A stretch of 64,000 bases of DNA from MFZZ01 sp964610165 (GCA_964610165.1 CAZSUZ010000002.1:1-64000); one strand, 5' to 3'; shown: positions 49,148-58,505, counted from the first letter of the stretch. Translations and numbers: made by a program. The notes: a model not told the origin generated them from the sequence alone.

Positions 49148-49689
49148 TGAAATATACAACAAATCTTTTCCGTAAAAAAGAAGAGACTGCAATTGATAAA
49201 ATTACATACTTCGCACTGCACTACTTGCGGTACATATTGGTTATTACACAGTTTGTAACAATCTGTGTGTTTTTTTATAGGTTCAAAATAGATCAAGAAA
49301 TTGTAGATTTAAAAGATACATTAACGCAAAAAAAAGCTATTGTAGATACAACACAAAATTTATTAACGAACGTAAAAGAACTAGATTTTAAAATATCTAA
49401 TATTAAAAATCTTTCCGATAAACAAACTACATTACTCGACATATATAATTATTTGTTCCAAAACTTACCTCAAGACGTTACTCTAACTTCTTTAATTATT
49501 GAAGGTACTACAATTAAATTTGAAGGCAGGACAGCTAATATTACAGCTGTTCAAGAAATGTACGAAAAAATTCAAAGTGAAAAAATATTTGCAACAGTGG
49601 TTTTGGGGAGTATTACCAAAAGTGAAAAATACTATTCGTTTAGCTTAGAATTATCAGATTATAAAAAACAAAATACAAATGGCAATTGA
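49147..49689 (+). CDS. pilN: PilN-like type IV pilus assembly protein
   Basis: A 180-residue bitopic protein: short cytoplasmic N-terminus, membrane helix (about 26-46), coiled coil (48-90) and a ferredoxin-like domain (LPQDVTLTSLIIEGTTIKFE, then GRTANITAVQEMYEKI). This is the build of PilN. The classical INFNLLP motif for PilM binding is not obvious at the N-terminus, where a basic LFRKKEE segment is found. It overlaps the PilO-like gene by 11 bases. Confidence 0.75.
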   Translation: MKYTTNLFRKKEETAIDKITYFALHYLRYILVITQFVTICVFFYRFKIDQEIVDLKDTLTQKKAIVDTTQNLLTNVKELDFKISNIKNLSDKQTTLLDIYNYLFQNLPQDVTLTSLIIEGTTIKFEGRTANITAVQEMYEKIQSEKIFATVVLGSITKSEKYYSFSLELSDYKKQNTNGN

Positions 49690-50266
49690 TCGAGCAAGAA
49701 TTACAAATCTATTACAGGAAGAAAAAGTTCAAAATTATTCATTTAGTATAGGATTTTTGCTTATATTTTCTTTATTTGTCTATTTTGCCATTAGACCAAA
49801 TTTAGTAACGGCATTTAATTTAGAAAAAGAAAAACAAAATTTACGATTGCAAAATAGACAATATGAAGAACAAATTTTACAGATTGTTAATTATCAGTCT
49901 ACAATTGAACAGTATAGAGACAAAATGTATTTATTAGATGAAGCTATTCCTACATCACCTACTGTTACAAAAGTTATTGATGATGTCAAGAAAAGTGCTT
50001 CAGAATCTGGCATACTATTATCATCGGTTACCATTGATAAAATTGAATTTTCGAAAGATGTAGAACAATACGATCAGATTTTTGATTTTGTTATTTCTAC
50101 TTCTGGAAATCTTGAAATGCAACAACTGGAACAATTTATTATTGCATTAATAAATCAAAGACGTATTAAGTCTATTGAAAATTTACAAATAACAAAAATT
50201 CAAACTGAAGAAGGTACACCGGATAAGTATTCAATTACAATGAGTATTATTGGCTTTTACTTATGA
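49679..50266 (+). CDS. pilO: PilO-like type IV pilus assembly protein
   Basis: A 195-residue bitopic protein with one membrane helix (about 22-40), a coiled coil (42-85) and a ferredoxin-like domain (SSVTIDKIEFSKDVEQ, VISTSGNLEMQQLEQFI). Same layout as PilO, partner of PilN in the inner-membrane alignment complex. Ends with TGA that overlaps the next ATG. Confidence 0.75.
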   Translation: MAIDRARITNLLQEEKVQNYSFSIGFLLIFSLFVYFAIRPNLVTAFNLEKEKQNLRLQNRQYEEQILQIVNYQSTIEQYRDKMYLLDEAIPTSPTVTKVIDDVKKSASESGILLSSVTIDKIEFSKDVEQYDQIFDFVISTSGNLEMQQLEQFIIALINQRRIKSIENLQITKIQTEEGTPDKYSITMSIIGFYL

Positions 50267-50445
50267 ACCAAAAAGAGCTTTTATTTATAGCATTAACTGT
50301 TTTTTTAACTATCGTTGCATGGGTAGTTTCTGACTTGTATAGTATTCATAAGAGTACTCCTACAGATCAGCAAATTCAGGCGGTAAAATTGGAATACTCA
50401 ATAGATACAACAGTGATTGATGCATTAGAAAAAAAATTACCATAA
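50263..50445 (+). CDS. Small bitopic protein in the pilus operon
   Basis: A 60-residue protein with one helix (about 5-26, LLFIALTVFLTIVAWVVSD) and a short outer part with TPTDQQIQAVKLEYSID. Translationally coupled to pilO (4-base overlap) and 2 bases before the next gene. It may be a pilus accessory subunit. No family recognised. Confidence 0.65.
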   Translation: MNQKELLFIALTVFLTIVAWVVSDLYSIHKSTPTDQQIQAVKLEYSIDTTVIDALEKKLP

Positions 50446-50447
50446 TT

Positions 50448-51773
50448 ATGTATAGTGACTTATATTTAAAGCAACATTCCAGACCTTCACAAATGTTGGT
50501 TGTACTAGCCATGATTGTAACTGTATCTGCTATTGGATATTATTTTTTATCTTCATCAACACCAACAAGAGCTTCTAAACAGGTTGTTAAAGAACATCAG
50601 CAAGTAAATATTTTTCCAAAGCAAGTAGGCATATTTTGGGAAGTTACAACGAATGATGAAGGATGGATAATTTATGGGGAAAATCCTTCAAATTTAAATC
50701 AAATATCTTTAGACGAAAGAGATATTGGAGAACGACAAAAACGTAAATATCATTATGTAATATTAAAAAATCTTTTACCCGACACCACATATTATTATCG
50801 CATAATAAGTAATAATGAATTAGTTTCAGCTGAAGGAAATGAGCCATTTTCAATTAGAACAATTGCTGATAGCACTGCAAGTTCTAGCATGTCACCAGCA
50901 TATGGAAAAATAGTTTCACAAAGTGGTGATCCTTTGATACATAATTTTGTTTTAATCAATGTAAATAACGCCTATCCATTGTTAGCTCTCACAAAAAATA
51001 CTGGGGAATGGCTTATTCCAATGCAATATATAATTAGTACAACGGATCAGCGTTCGATTCCTGTTTCTGAAGATACAATTGTAAATATAAGAGCATTTAA
51101 TGAATCTCAGCAATCAGTTATTAAAGCTACATTAAGCCAGACACATCCAATTCCTCAAACAATTGTTATGGGTAATAATTATACATTTTTAGAAAAGCAG
51201 GTTCTTTCTGCAACAAGTAAAAATCAAGTTGATACTTCTTATCGCGTGGAACTGCAGTATCCTAAAAATGGTGCAGTTATACCTGGTAATACACCTCTAA
51301 TAAAAGGCAAAGGAATTCCTGGTAAAGAGGTAAGTATTCAAATTAATGCAAGACCGGCATTTTCCGGGAAAACAAAAGTAGATAAAGAAGGTAATTGGAC
51401 AGTAACAGTGCAAAAAACAATATTACCTGGTACCTATACATTGAGTATGACAACACAGGATAATAGAAATAGATCTGTAGAAATAAAAAGGAATTTTACT
51501 CTAATAAAAAGTGGTGAACAAGTACTCTCTGAGTCTACTGGGTCTGCAACAATTACTCCATCGGTAACTACAAGACCAAGTGGTACAGGTACTGTAACTC
51601 CTTCGCCAACATTAATTGCACAAATTCCTACACCTACAGATGATGTTACTACAACAGATCTTTCTCCAACGCTTACTCCAGCTCCACCAGTGAGTGGAAT
51701 TAGTGTTATTCCATTTATGTTTGCTGGTATCGGATTATTATTACTTGGTGCGGGCTTAGTGTTATTCCTTTAA
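50448..51773 (+). CDS. Surface protein with fibronectin-III- and Ig-like domains and C-terminal membrane anchor
   Basis: A 441-residue protein. A membrane helix (about 16-34) is followed by a fibronectin-III-like domain (50-145: VGIFWEVTTNDEGWIIYGEN, LPDTTYYYRI), a carboxypeptidase-regulatory-like beta domain (about 152-245), an Ig-like domain (270-355: YPKNGAVIPGNTPLIKGKG, GNWTVTVQ), a Ser/Thr/Pro-rich spacer (360-415) and a final helix (420-441). A role in adhesion or in the pilus system is suggested by the operon with pilN and pilO. Two membrane segments at opposite ends would give a loop-like exposed protein. Confidence 0.75.
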   Translation: MYSDLYLKQHSRPSQMLVVLAMIVTVSAIGYYFLSSSTPTRASKQVVKEHQQVNIFPKQVGIFWEVTTNDEGWIIYGENPSNLNQISLDERDIGERQKRKYHYVILKNLLPDTTYYYRIISNNELVSAEGNEPFSIRTIADSTASSSMSPAYGKIVSQSGDPLIHNFVLINVNNAYPLLALTKNTGEWLIPMQYIISTTDQRSIPVSEDTIVNIRAFNESQQSVIKATLSQTHPIPQTIVMGNNYTFLEKQVLSATSKNQVDTSYRVELQYPKNGAVIPGNTPLIKGKGIPGKEVSIQINARPAFSGKTKVDKEGNWTVTVQKTILPGTYTLSMTTQDNRNRSVEIKRNFTLIKSGEQVLSESTGSATITPSVTTRPSGTGTVTPSPTLIAQIPTPTDDVTTTDLSPTLTPAPPVSGISVIPFMFAGIGLLLLGAGLVLFL

Positions 51774-51850
51774 CTTCAACATCGTGCAATAAATTCATTT
51801 TGAGTGTAGAATATTGAGTAATAACATATATTATTATTTTTATATAGTTT

Positions 51851-52954
51851 ATGGATCCAATAGAAACAGTTAAGGTTTATACAATAATTCATACGCATTC
51901 TTACAAAATTTATGTTGGTAAAGAAGTATTTGCTCAAATTGGGGAAGTATTAGATTTAACAAAATATTCACATATTCTTATATTAACTGATGCAAAAGTA
52001 GGGTCACAATATTTAGAAGAAGCAGAAAAAGAAATTCGAAAACATAACAAAGAAGTAACTTCCTATACACTACCTTCAGGTGAAGAGAATAAAAATTTAG
52101 AGACGGTCAGTAGAATGTATCGAGCTTTTATAAAACATAAGTTAGATAGAAATAGTTTAGTTGTTAATTTAGGAGGTGGAGTTATCTCAGACATGGGTGG
52201 ATTTGCAGCATCCACTTTTTTAAGAGGACTTTCATTTATTAATCTTCCAACAACACTTGAAGCTATGGTTGATGCTAGTGTTGGAGGTAAAACTGGCGTA
52301 AATTTTGAAAATTATAGAAACTATATTGGCACTTTTGCACAACCAGAAGGAGTATTTGCTGAAATTACAACATTACAAACATTGCCAGAACGCATATTAA
52401 TTCAAGGTCATGCAGAAGCTATCAAACATGGACTAATAGCTGATGCTTCTTTTTTTGAAAAGGTAACCAGTAAAAAAATTAATGAATTTCCAGAAGAACA
52501 ATTAATTGAAATTATTGCTCATTCAATTCAAATAAAAGCAGATATTATTCATCAGGATGAAAAAGAAGAATCTGTTCGCAAATTACTTCATTTTGGACAT
52601 ATTGTAGGACATGCCTTAGAGTCTATAAGTTTAAGAACAAATGATCCACTCTTTCATGGTGAAGCAGTAGCAATTGGCATGGTGTCAGAGGCAAAAATTT
52701 CTGAAGCGCTAGGATTATTATCTAGAAACGATTTTGAAACTATTGAACGTTCAATTCAAAAAGTTGGATTACCAACAAGATACGAAAAGAATGCATCAGT
52801 AGAACGAGTACTAGAAATGATTCAGAACGACAAAAAATCTATAAGAGGAAAAATTAAATGGAGTTTACTTTCTCGCATTGGAAAAGGTGATTACAATATT
52901 GAAGTTGCAGATAAATTTGTTAAAGAGGGAATTGAGTACATTTTGCAGAAATAA
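51851..52954 (+). CDS. aroB: 3-dehydroquinate synthase-family sugar-phosphate cyclase
   Basis: A 367-residue NAD/metal enzyme of the sugar-phosphate cyclase family. GGGVISDMGGFAAST, NLPTTLEAMVDASVGGKTGV, EAIKHGLI (Glu189, Lys192), KADIIHQDE (Lys229) and metal His250/His254 in HFGHIVGHALES are conserved. The usual R-x-x-L-N-x-G-H motif reads RKLLHFGH (243-250), so the substrate-binding Asn is a His. No other shikimate gene is in the window, so the product may be dehydroquinate or another cyclitol. The DUF1653 gene starts 2 bases downstream. Confidence 0.8.
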   Translation: MDPIETVKVYTIIHTHSYKIYVGKEVFAQIGEVLDLTKYSHILILTDAKVGSQYLEEAEKEIRKHNKEVTSYTLPSGEENKNLETVSRMYRAFIKHKLDRNSLVVNLGGGVISDMGGFAASTFLRGLSFINLPTTLEAMVDASVGGKTGVNFENYRNYIGTFAQPEGVFAEITTLQTLPERILIQGHAEAIKHGLIADASFFEKVTSKKINEFPEEQLIEIIAHSIQIKADIIHQDEKEESVRKLLHFGHIVGHALESISLRTNDPLFHGEAVAIGMVSEAKISEALGLLSRNDFETIERSIQKVGLPTRYEKNASVERVLEMIQNDKKSIRGKIKWSLLSRIGKGDYNIEVADKFVKEGIEYILQK

Positions 52955-52956
52955 AT

Positions 52957-53187
52957 ATGAAGGTAATACCAGGAATTTATGAGCACTATAAAGGTAAAAC
53001 ATATCGTGTGATTGGTGAAGTAAAACACTCAGAAACAATGGATGATTTAGTTTTATATGAACCATTGTATGAATCTATTTCTAAATATTGGGTTCGACCA
53101 AAAGAAATGTTTTTAGAAGAAGTAGAAGTTGTTGGAAAAAAAATTCCTCGATTTAAATTTGTTTCGAAGGAAGTATCAAATTTATAA
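52957..53187 (+). CDS. DUF1653 domain protein
   Basis: A 76-residue protein: GIYEHYKGKTYRVIGEVKHS, ETMDDLVLYEPLYES and WVRPKEMFLEEVEV match DUF1653, a small SH3-like domain of unknown role found widely, alone or fused to other proteins. It lies 2 bases after the aroB-like gene. Confidence 0.85.
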   Translation: MKVIPGIYEHYKGKTYRVIGEVKHSETMDDLVLYEPLYESISKYWVRPKEMFLEEVEVVGKKIPRFKFVSKEVSNL

Positions 53188-53200
53188 ATTAAATATATAT

Positions 53201-54139
53201 ATGTCTAACGTTCAAAATTCTTCTTTTCCTTATACCTTTTTTGAAAATAATATAGTTAAAACAGAAGATGCAAAAGTATCTATCATGACCCATGCCCTTC
53301 AATACGGAACAGGCGTTTTTGGTGGTATGAGGGGTTATTATAACAAGCAAGGTGGATATCTTTCTGTATTTCGCATAAAAGATCACTACAAACGATTTTT
53401 ACAGTCGTTGCAAATTCTTGGTGTACATTTTCCGTATTCACAAAAACAACTAGAAGAGATTACTCTTGATTTGATTAAAAAAAATAATCCACAAACAGAT
53501 GTGTACTTTCGTCCATTTGCATACGAAGGTAGTTTACAAATTTCTCCTGCGTTTTCTAAAGATGTTTCTTTTGCTTTTAGTTTATATATGATTCCTCTTG
53601 GTGATTATTTGCCAACAGATTCAGGAATAACTGCAATGGTCACATCATGGCGACGGATTTCTGACAATGCAATTCCATCACGTGTTAAAGCATCTGGTGC
53701 ATATATAAATTCTGCACTCGCCAAACAAGAAGCAAATAAAAATGGTTTTGATGAAGCAATTTTTTTATCTGAAAATGGTCATGTAGCAGAAGGTTCTGCA
53801 ATGAATATTTTTATTGTCCGAGATGGAGTTCTTATAACACCACCAAAAACAGATGATGTTTTGGAAGGAATTATGCGTCGCACCATTATACAAGTTGCAA
53901 AAGATGAAGGTATTCCAGTAGAAGAAAGAACAATAGACAGAACAGAATTATATATTGCAGATGAAGCATTTTTTAGTGGTACTGGCGCACAGTTTGTTTG
54001 GATTAAAAGTATCGACCATAGATTAATTGGAAATGGCAAACGAGGTCAAATTTCGAGTAAACTGCAAGATTTATTTTTTGAAGTAGTTCGGGGTAATTCT
54101 AAAAAGTATGAAGATTGGTGTACGAAGATACAATTATAA
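53201..54139 (+). CDS. ilvE: Branched-chain amino acid aminotransferase
   Basis: A 312-residue fold-IV PLP enzyme: MTHALQYGTGVFGGMRGYY, the PLP Lys in PSRVKASGAYINSALAK, GFDEAIFLSENGHVAEGSAM and the final FFSGTGAQ. It moves the amino group between branched-chain amino acids and 2-oxoglutarate. As no synthesis genes are near, it may act in amino acid breakdown or in balancing amino groups. The frame opens 24 codons early in the DUF1653 gene, and the family start is MSNVQNSSFPY at 53201. Confidence 0.9.
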   Translation: MSNVQNSSFPYTFFENNIVKTEDAKVSIMTHALQYGTGVFGGMRGYYNKQGGYLSVFRIKDHYKRFLQSLQILGVHFPYSQKQLEEITLDLIKKNNPQTDVYFRPFAYEGSLQISPAFSKDVSFAFSLYMIPLGDYLPTDSGITAMVTSWRRISDNAIPSRVKASGAYINSALAKQEANKNGFDEAIFLSENGHVAEGSAMNIFIVRDGVLITPPKTDDVLEGIMRRTIIQVAKDEGIPVEERTIDRTELYIADEAFFSGTGAQFVWIKSIDHRLIGNGKRGQISSKLQDLFFEVVRGNSKKYEDWCTKIQL

Positions 54140-54144
54140 AAATA

Positions 54145-54172
54145 TTGCGATTTATATATTATAGGGTATAAT
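54145..54172 (+). promoter_or_regulatory. Promoter giving a leaderless mRNA for the 54179 gene
   Basis: TTGCGA (54145-54150), 16-base spacer, TATAAT (54167-54172), then 6 bases to the ATG. Confidence 0.6.
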
Positions 54173-54178
54173 TTCTAC

Positions 54179-54385
54179 ATGAGAAAAGAATATCTAATTA
54201 GAACATTAGATGAATTACCAGTAATAAGTAAAGTAATGCAATTACCAACAGGTGAAGTAGTTGATTGTTTAAAGTCTAAAGAGGGGTATTGGTACTATCA
54301 AGTGCCTGCATTTGATGAACATGGAAATCCTCTTGTAGATGAAAATGATGATGCAATTTTAGAAAGAGTTCAGCTTGCCGCTTAA
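54179..54385 (+). CDS. Small acidic protein of unknown function
   Basis: A 68-residue protein: MRKEYLIRTLDELPVISKVM, CLKSKEGYWYYQVPAFDEHG, DENDDAILERVQLAA. No membrane segment or known domain. The stop abuts the convergent serS stop with no gap. A clean promoter with 6-base spacing to ATG supports that it is real. Confidence 0.65.
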   Translation: MRKEYLIRTLDELPVISKVMQLPTGEVVDCLKSKEGYWYYQVPAFDEHGNPLVDENDDAILERVQLAA

Positions 54386-55639
54386 TTATTTTTTCTTTAT
54401 CTCCTTAAATCCGGTATATTGATGAAGAACTTCTGGAATTTTTATACTTCCATCTGCTTGTTGATAGTTTTCAAGAATTGCAATTAAAATGCGTGGTGAA
54501 GCAACAGCTGTATTATTAAATGTATACACATACTCTGTTTTTCCTTCTGCCGTTTTATAACGTATATTTAATCTTCTTGCCTGAAAATCTCCCATTATAG
54601 AATTAGACATAGTTTCTCCATAGGCATCTCGTGAAGGCATCCATGTTTCAATATCATATTTTTTAAGTTGTGGTTCTCCCATATCTCCAGTACACATTAA
54701 CAGTTGTCTGTATGGAAGTTTTAAATCTTGCAAAATTTCTTCTGCATTTTGTTCTAGTTCTTCATGAATTGTTTTTGCATCTTCTAAATTATTTTTTCCT
54801 AAAATAACTTGTTCTATTTTCCAAAATTCATGAAGTCTGTATAATCCTTTTGTATCTTTTCCATAAGCTCCAGCTTCTTTTCTAAAACAAGGAGAGAATC
54901 CTACAAATTTTTTAGGTAAATCTTTTTCTAAAAGAACTTCACCAGAATGATATGCTGTAATTGGAATTTCTGCAGTTCCAGATAAATATGCATCTTCTTC
55001 ATTTAATTTATAAACATCTTGTTCACTTCCCCATGGAAAATGTCCAGATCCAAATAGTGTAAATTGTTTGACAATAGATGGAGCAATAAATGGTGTATAA
55101 CCTTTTTTTGTTAGTTTTTGAAGAACATAAAAGAGGAGAGCAAGGTGTAAAATTGCACCTTTATTTTTTAAAAAATATCCTCGAAATCCAGAAACTTTTG
55201 AGCCACGTTCTAAATCAAAAATATCTAAACTTGTACCAAGTTCTATATGATCTTTAATTGGGAAATCAAATTTAGTAGGCTCACCCCATTTTTTTAATTC
55301 TTTATTAAATGTTTCATCGTTTCCAACTGGCACTTCTTCCAATGGTACGTTTGGAACGTATAACATTAAATTTGTAAATTCTGTTTCTACTTTTGACAAT
55401 TTTTCTTCGATTGTTGAAAGTTCAGTTTTTAATTCTTTTCCACGAGCAATAATTTCTGCACTTGGCTTTTGTTTTGAAACAGAATTTCTTTCTTCACGAA
55501 GTTTTTGAGCTTGTTGAATAAGTTCGCGACGTTCTTCATCTAATTTTAAAATTGCATCAATATCTACCTTGCGGTTTTTATTTTTTGCAGCATCTTTTAC
55601 TTTTTGAACGTTTTCGCGAATATAGTTTATATCCAACAT
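54386..55639 (-). CDS. serS: Seryl-tRNA synthetase
   Basis: A 417-residue class II synthetase: N-terminal coiled-coil arm (about 25-100: LDEERRELIQQAQKLREERN), then TAEIPITAYHSGE, motif 2 CFRKEAGAYGKDTKGLYRLH and motif 3 ASPRILIAILENYQ with the closing PEVLHQYTGFKEI. The frame extends 10 codons further upstream into rdgB, but MLDINYIRENVQKVKD is the family start. Confidence 0.95.
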   Translation of the reverse strand: MLDINYIRENVQKVKDAAKNKNRKVDIDAILKLDEERRELIQQAQKLREERNSVSKQKPSAEIIARGKELKTELSTIEEKLSKVETEFTNLMLYVPNVPLEEVPVGNDETFNKELKKWGEPTKFDFPIKDHIELGTSLDIFDLERGSKVSGFRGYFLKNKGAILHLALLFYVLQKLTKKGYTPFIAPSIVKQFTLFGSGHFPWGSEQDVYKLNEEDAYLSGTAEIPITAYHSGEVLLEKDLPKKFVGFSPCFRKEAGAYGKDTKGLYRLHEFWKIEQVILGKNNLEDAKTIHEELEQNAEEILQDLKLPYRQLLMCTGDMGEPQLKKYDIETWMPSRDAYGETMSNSIMGDFQARRLNIRYKTAEGKTEYVYTFNNTAVASPRILIAILENYQQADGSIKIPEVLHQYTGFKEIKKK

Positions 55640-55646
55640 ATGAGGA

Positions 55647-56264
55647 TTATTGTAACAGATCTTGTTCAATTTTTAACATGAGTCGATTTGCAGCAATTAA
55701 TCGATGATTTACTTGTGCATGTTCTTCTTCTGTTAATTCATCGTAATATTTATTAAATTGTTTCACCATAAATAGTGCACGATATGGATATCCTGGTGTA
55801 ATAACCGGACTTGGAGATTCTGCAATCCATCCGTCAATATGCTCTGATTCTGTCAAAAATAATTGTTTATCAAAGTCATAAAAACAGATACATGTTTCCA
55901 GTTTTGCAGTTCTTTTTTCTAATGGTACTCCTTTTAACTTTTCCAAGGCATAATCTATAAGTTCTTGATCTGTTGCTTCGTGGCCTGGCCATCTTCTAGA
56001 TTTAACTCCAGGTTCCCCATTCAATATATCAATCATAAGTCCACCATCATCAGAAATTGCAGGAAGACCAGTTTTATTTCCATAAAACTGAGCTTTTAAT
56101 TTTGCATTTTCTTCAAATGTAGCACCTGTTTCTTCTGGTTTCATGAGTTTAAGCATATTTTCCAATGTAACAAGTTCTATTTCATGTTTTTTTAAATCAG
56201 AAAAAACAGATACTAATTCATCTACTTTTCCTTTGTTTGTGGTACCAATTAAAATTCGTTTCAT
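55647..56264 (-). CDS. rdgB: Ham1/RdgB-type non-canonical purine NTP pyrophosphatase
   Basis: A 205-residue enzyme: ILIGTTNKGKVDELVSVFSD, TGATFEENAKLKAQFYG, ISDDGGLMIDILNGEPGVKS followed by RRWPG. It hydrolyses ITP, XTP and dITP to keep them out of nucleic acids. It belongs with the purine block on the same strand. Confidence 0.9.
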   Translation of the reverse strand: MKRILIGTTNKGKVDELVSVFSDLKKHEIELVTLENMLKLMKPEETGATFEENAKLKAQFYGNKTGLPAISDDGGLMIDILNGEPGVKSRRWPGHEATDQELIDYALEKLKGVPLEKRTAKLETCICFYDFDKQLFLTESEHIDGWIAESPSPVITPGYPYRALFMVKQFNKYYDELTEEEHAQVNHRLIAANRLMLKIEQDLLQ

Positions 56265-56278
56265 GTATTTATTGTAAC

Positions 56279-56854
56279 TTATAAAACGGCTTCTACTTCC
56301 CAGTTTTCAAAACCAACTTCCAACAGTTTTTCTTTAGCATGTTCTTTTGTTCCAAAAAGATTATGAAAAGCAGATGCTGTTTCTTTTACTTCATAAGGAA
56401 AAATAATCCATGCATCAATACTAATTTTCCAAAAATCAGGTTTAAATGTTGTGTAAGGTTTTATATATGGTGTAACCGTATATATTTTTTTAGGTAATCT
56501 AGTTTTTAAATAATCATAAGCAACTTTTAAAGCTGCACCTGTATCGGAAACTTCATCTATTAATAAAATAGTTTTATCTTTAAAATCTGCGGTTGGCGTT
56601 TCTACAATAACAGTTTGTTTTTCTTTCTTTAAATCTTTATAAGCCTGAAGGGCGATATGAGAAATTGGAAGATTGTCATATAAGTCTGAAAATATACGTG
56701 CAATTACGTCTCCACCACGAGAAATAGAAACAATACAATCAATTTCGCGATCGTCTTCGTGAACCTTTTCAATAATTTTTGGAGATAATGTTAGACAATC
56801 TTTTTCTAACTGTTGCCAGGATATTTTTTGGAAGTTTATTTGAGATTGGGTCAT
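56279..56854 (-). CDS. Purine phosphoribosyltransferase-like protein
   Basis: A 191-residue type-I PRTase. The PRPP loop is ILLIDEVSDTGAAL, and VSISRGGDVIARIFSD is the conserved pyrophosphate-loop region. Similar proteins act as xanthine-guanine or hypoxanthine phosphoribosyltransferases, which fits the neighbouring purine genes, but the base cannot be told from the sequence. Confidence 0.82.
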   Translation of the reverse strand: MTQSQINFQKISWQQLEKDCLTLSPKIIEKVHEDDREIDCIVSISRGGDVIARIFSDLYDNLPISHIALQAYKDLKKEKQTVIVETPTADFKDKTILLIDEVSDTGAALKVAYDYLKTRLPKKIYTVTPYIKPYTTFKPDFWKISIDAWIIFPYEVKETASAFHNLFGTKEHAKEKLLEVGFENWEVEAVL

Positions 56855-56885
56855 GTAGAAATTATATATTTTTTTTCAAATAATA

Positions 56886-58487
56886 TCATTTACCATTTCG
56901 ACCGATATGATGCATACCAGCAACTCGTTGTGCTCCTTCTGATGGATGAACAATTTGTGGGTGTGGAAATCTTCTTAATTCTTCTAAACTACCTGCTTTG
57001 GCAAATATAAGTGAAGTAGCAATGGCTTGATTGGTATAGTAAAGATTTGTGGCAATATTTGGTTTATTTGGGTTATAACTTACATCTGTATCTTCACCTT
57101 CTTTAAATGTAATTCTACCCATAAAATCCTCTTTACCACCACCTAATTTTTTTGTACGGGATCCTGCTTCACCACTAAAATTACTTGCATATTTTCCGTT
57201 TCCTAAATTAAACCAACTAGTATAAGGAGGTTTTTCAATACCAATAATATCTTGACCTTTCATAAAACCACTTACACCAGCTCCAGTTAAAATTGTATAG
57301 GTTCCACCTGTTGAACTATCAGCGATAAGGGGAATTTTAATTCCAGAATTAGCATATTTAAATGCATCACCCATATTATCAACAGCAATTTTTGCTACAT
57401 CAGGAGTTAAACAAATACCGCCACCACCCAGAATGTAAATCGCAGCATTTGCTCCCAAATCTTCTGCAGCTCTAATATCGTTCACAGAAGTAAAGTTACC
57501 AGCAAAAATTGGGATGTTATATCTCTGTCTTATTGCTTTAATTGTATTAAGTGTCTGTTCAGAACGTGATCTAGGATCATATACTCGTACTGCGCCTGGT
57601 AATATTCCTTCTGAAGCAAACATATCAAGTCTTTCTAATGCATCTCTTTCAGAAGCTTTTACAGTTAAACCTATCATTTGTTTAGATCTTTGAGTTAAGA
57701 ATTCTCTATCAGGATGTGTGGCGAGAGTTGGATCTTCTTCAATAAGTTCTACAATACGTTTATACATTATCATTTGATTCTCAACATTATTCCAAATTGA
57801 ATCCATCGAAATAAAATTACGCATTTGTAGTACAGAGGCTCGTGCTTGTCCTTGCGCACTTAAATTATCAGGAGTAGAGTTCAGCATCATGTAGCTAGTT
57901 ACTTCTGGATATTCATCCTGAGTACTATCTAGATTAGAGGTATGCACCCATAGCCCATCACATAATAGTTTTCTGGCACTTCCAACTGGATTTAAGCCAA
58001 TCTCTTTAGCATCACTTTCACTTATTGGCCTAAAAGTAAATTCACTACTATGAGTTGGTTCACCATTTGCTACAAATCTTTGTACTGCAGGAATTTCTTT
58101 CTTTGCTGTAGGTACAAAAGGCTTTTTTTCTTCACGTTTTAATGATTCTATTCTTGAAGGATGTAAATGCATTCTTGTATCAACATGTGCATAGAGTAAT
58201 GCTTCAGTAACTAAGTCATTAGGTAGAAATTCAAGTGGAGTCTTTTCACTATGTTTTAAACTATCATAAGGAGTAGATAATAATTTTTCGCCTGTTGCCA
58301 TTAATTCTTTTGGATCTCTTTGTTCTAATTGATACTGATACTCCGTATACCAGTTATCGTAAAAACCTCTTATTTCATCAATTTCAGTTTCAGTGATTGG
58401 TTCAGTCAAATCATGTTCAAAAGCTTCAATTCTTGCTCTATCTGACATTTCGGACGCTACAGAATATTCTTTTAATTGTGGGGCCAT
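56886..58487 (-). CDS. Divergent IMP dehydrogenase/GMP reductase-like protein with large unknown N-terminal part
   Basis: A 533-residue protein. The C-terminal half (about 270-533) resembles an IMPDH/GMPR TIM barrel: GNFTSVNDIRAAEDLGANAA, ILGGGGICLTPDVA with Cys359 in the place of the catalytic Cys (normally GPGSICTT), IPLIADSSTGGTY and FAKAGSLEELRRF near the end. The first ~210 residues have no domain I recognise. The bona fide guaB is two genes upstream, so this is not the main IMPDH. It may be a GMP-reductase-type, a regulatory paralogue or an enzyme with a new substrate. The cluster is add, guaB, guaA, this gene, PRTase, rdgB, all on the minus strand. Confidence 0.6.
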   Translation of the reverse strand: MAPQLKEYSVASEMSDRARIEAFEHDLTEPITETEIDEIRGFYDNWYTEYQYQLEQRDPKELMATGEKLLSTPYDSLKHSEKTPLEFLPNDLVTEALLYAHVDTRMHLHPSRIESLKREEKKPFVPTAKKEIPAVQRFVANGEPTHSSEFTFRPISESDAKEIGLNPVGSARKLLCDGLWVHTSNLDSTQDEYPEVTSYMMLNSTPDNLSAQGQARASVLQMRNFISMDSIWNNVENQMIMYKRIVELIEEDPTLATHPDREFLTQRSKQMIGLTVKASERDALERLDMFASEGILPGAVRVYDPRSRSEQTLNTIKAIRQRYNIPIFAGNFTSVNDIRAAEDLGANAAIYILGGGGICLTPDVAKIAVDNMGDAFKYANSGIKIPLIADSSTGGTYTILTGAGVSGFMKGQDIIGIEKPPYTSWFNLGNGKYASNFSGEAGSRTKKLGGGKEDFMGRITFKEGEDTDVSYNPNKPNIATNLYYTNQAIATSLIFAKAGSLEELRRFPHPQIVHPSEGAQRVAGMHHIGRNGK

Positions 58488-58505
58488 AGGTATAAATTTA
58501 AATTA

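Noticed and set aside
48332..49296. Long minus-strand frames opposite rpsT and the pilN-like gene
   Set aside because: They are shadows of the plus-strand genes, rich in Phe/Ser/Cys as expected for reversed A-rich coding sequence.
31412..50266. UGA recoded to glycine, as in some candidate phyla
   Set aside because: TGA ends several intact genes at the proper length (rplO, the GT2 gene ending 40091, the sugar transferase ending 44440, pilO), so it is a stop.
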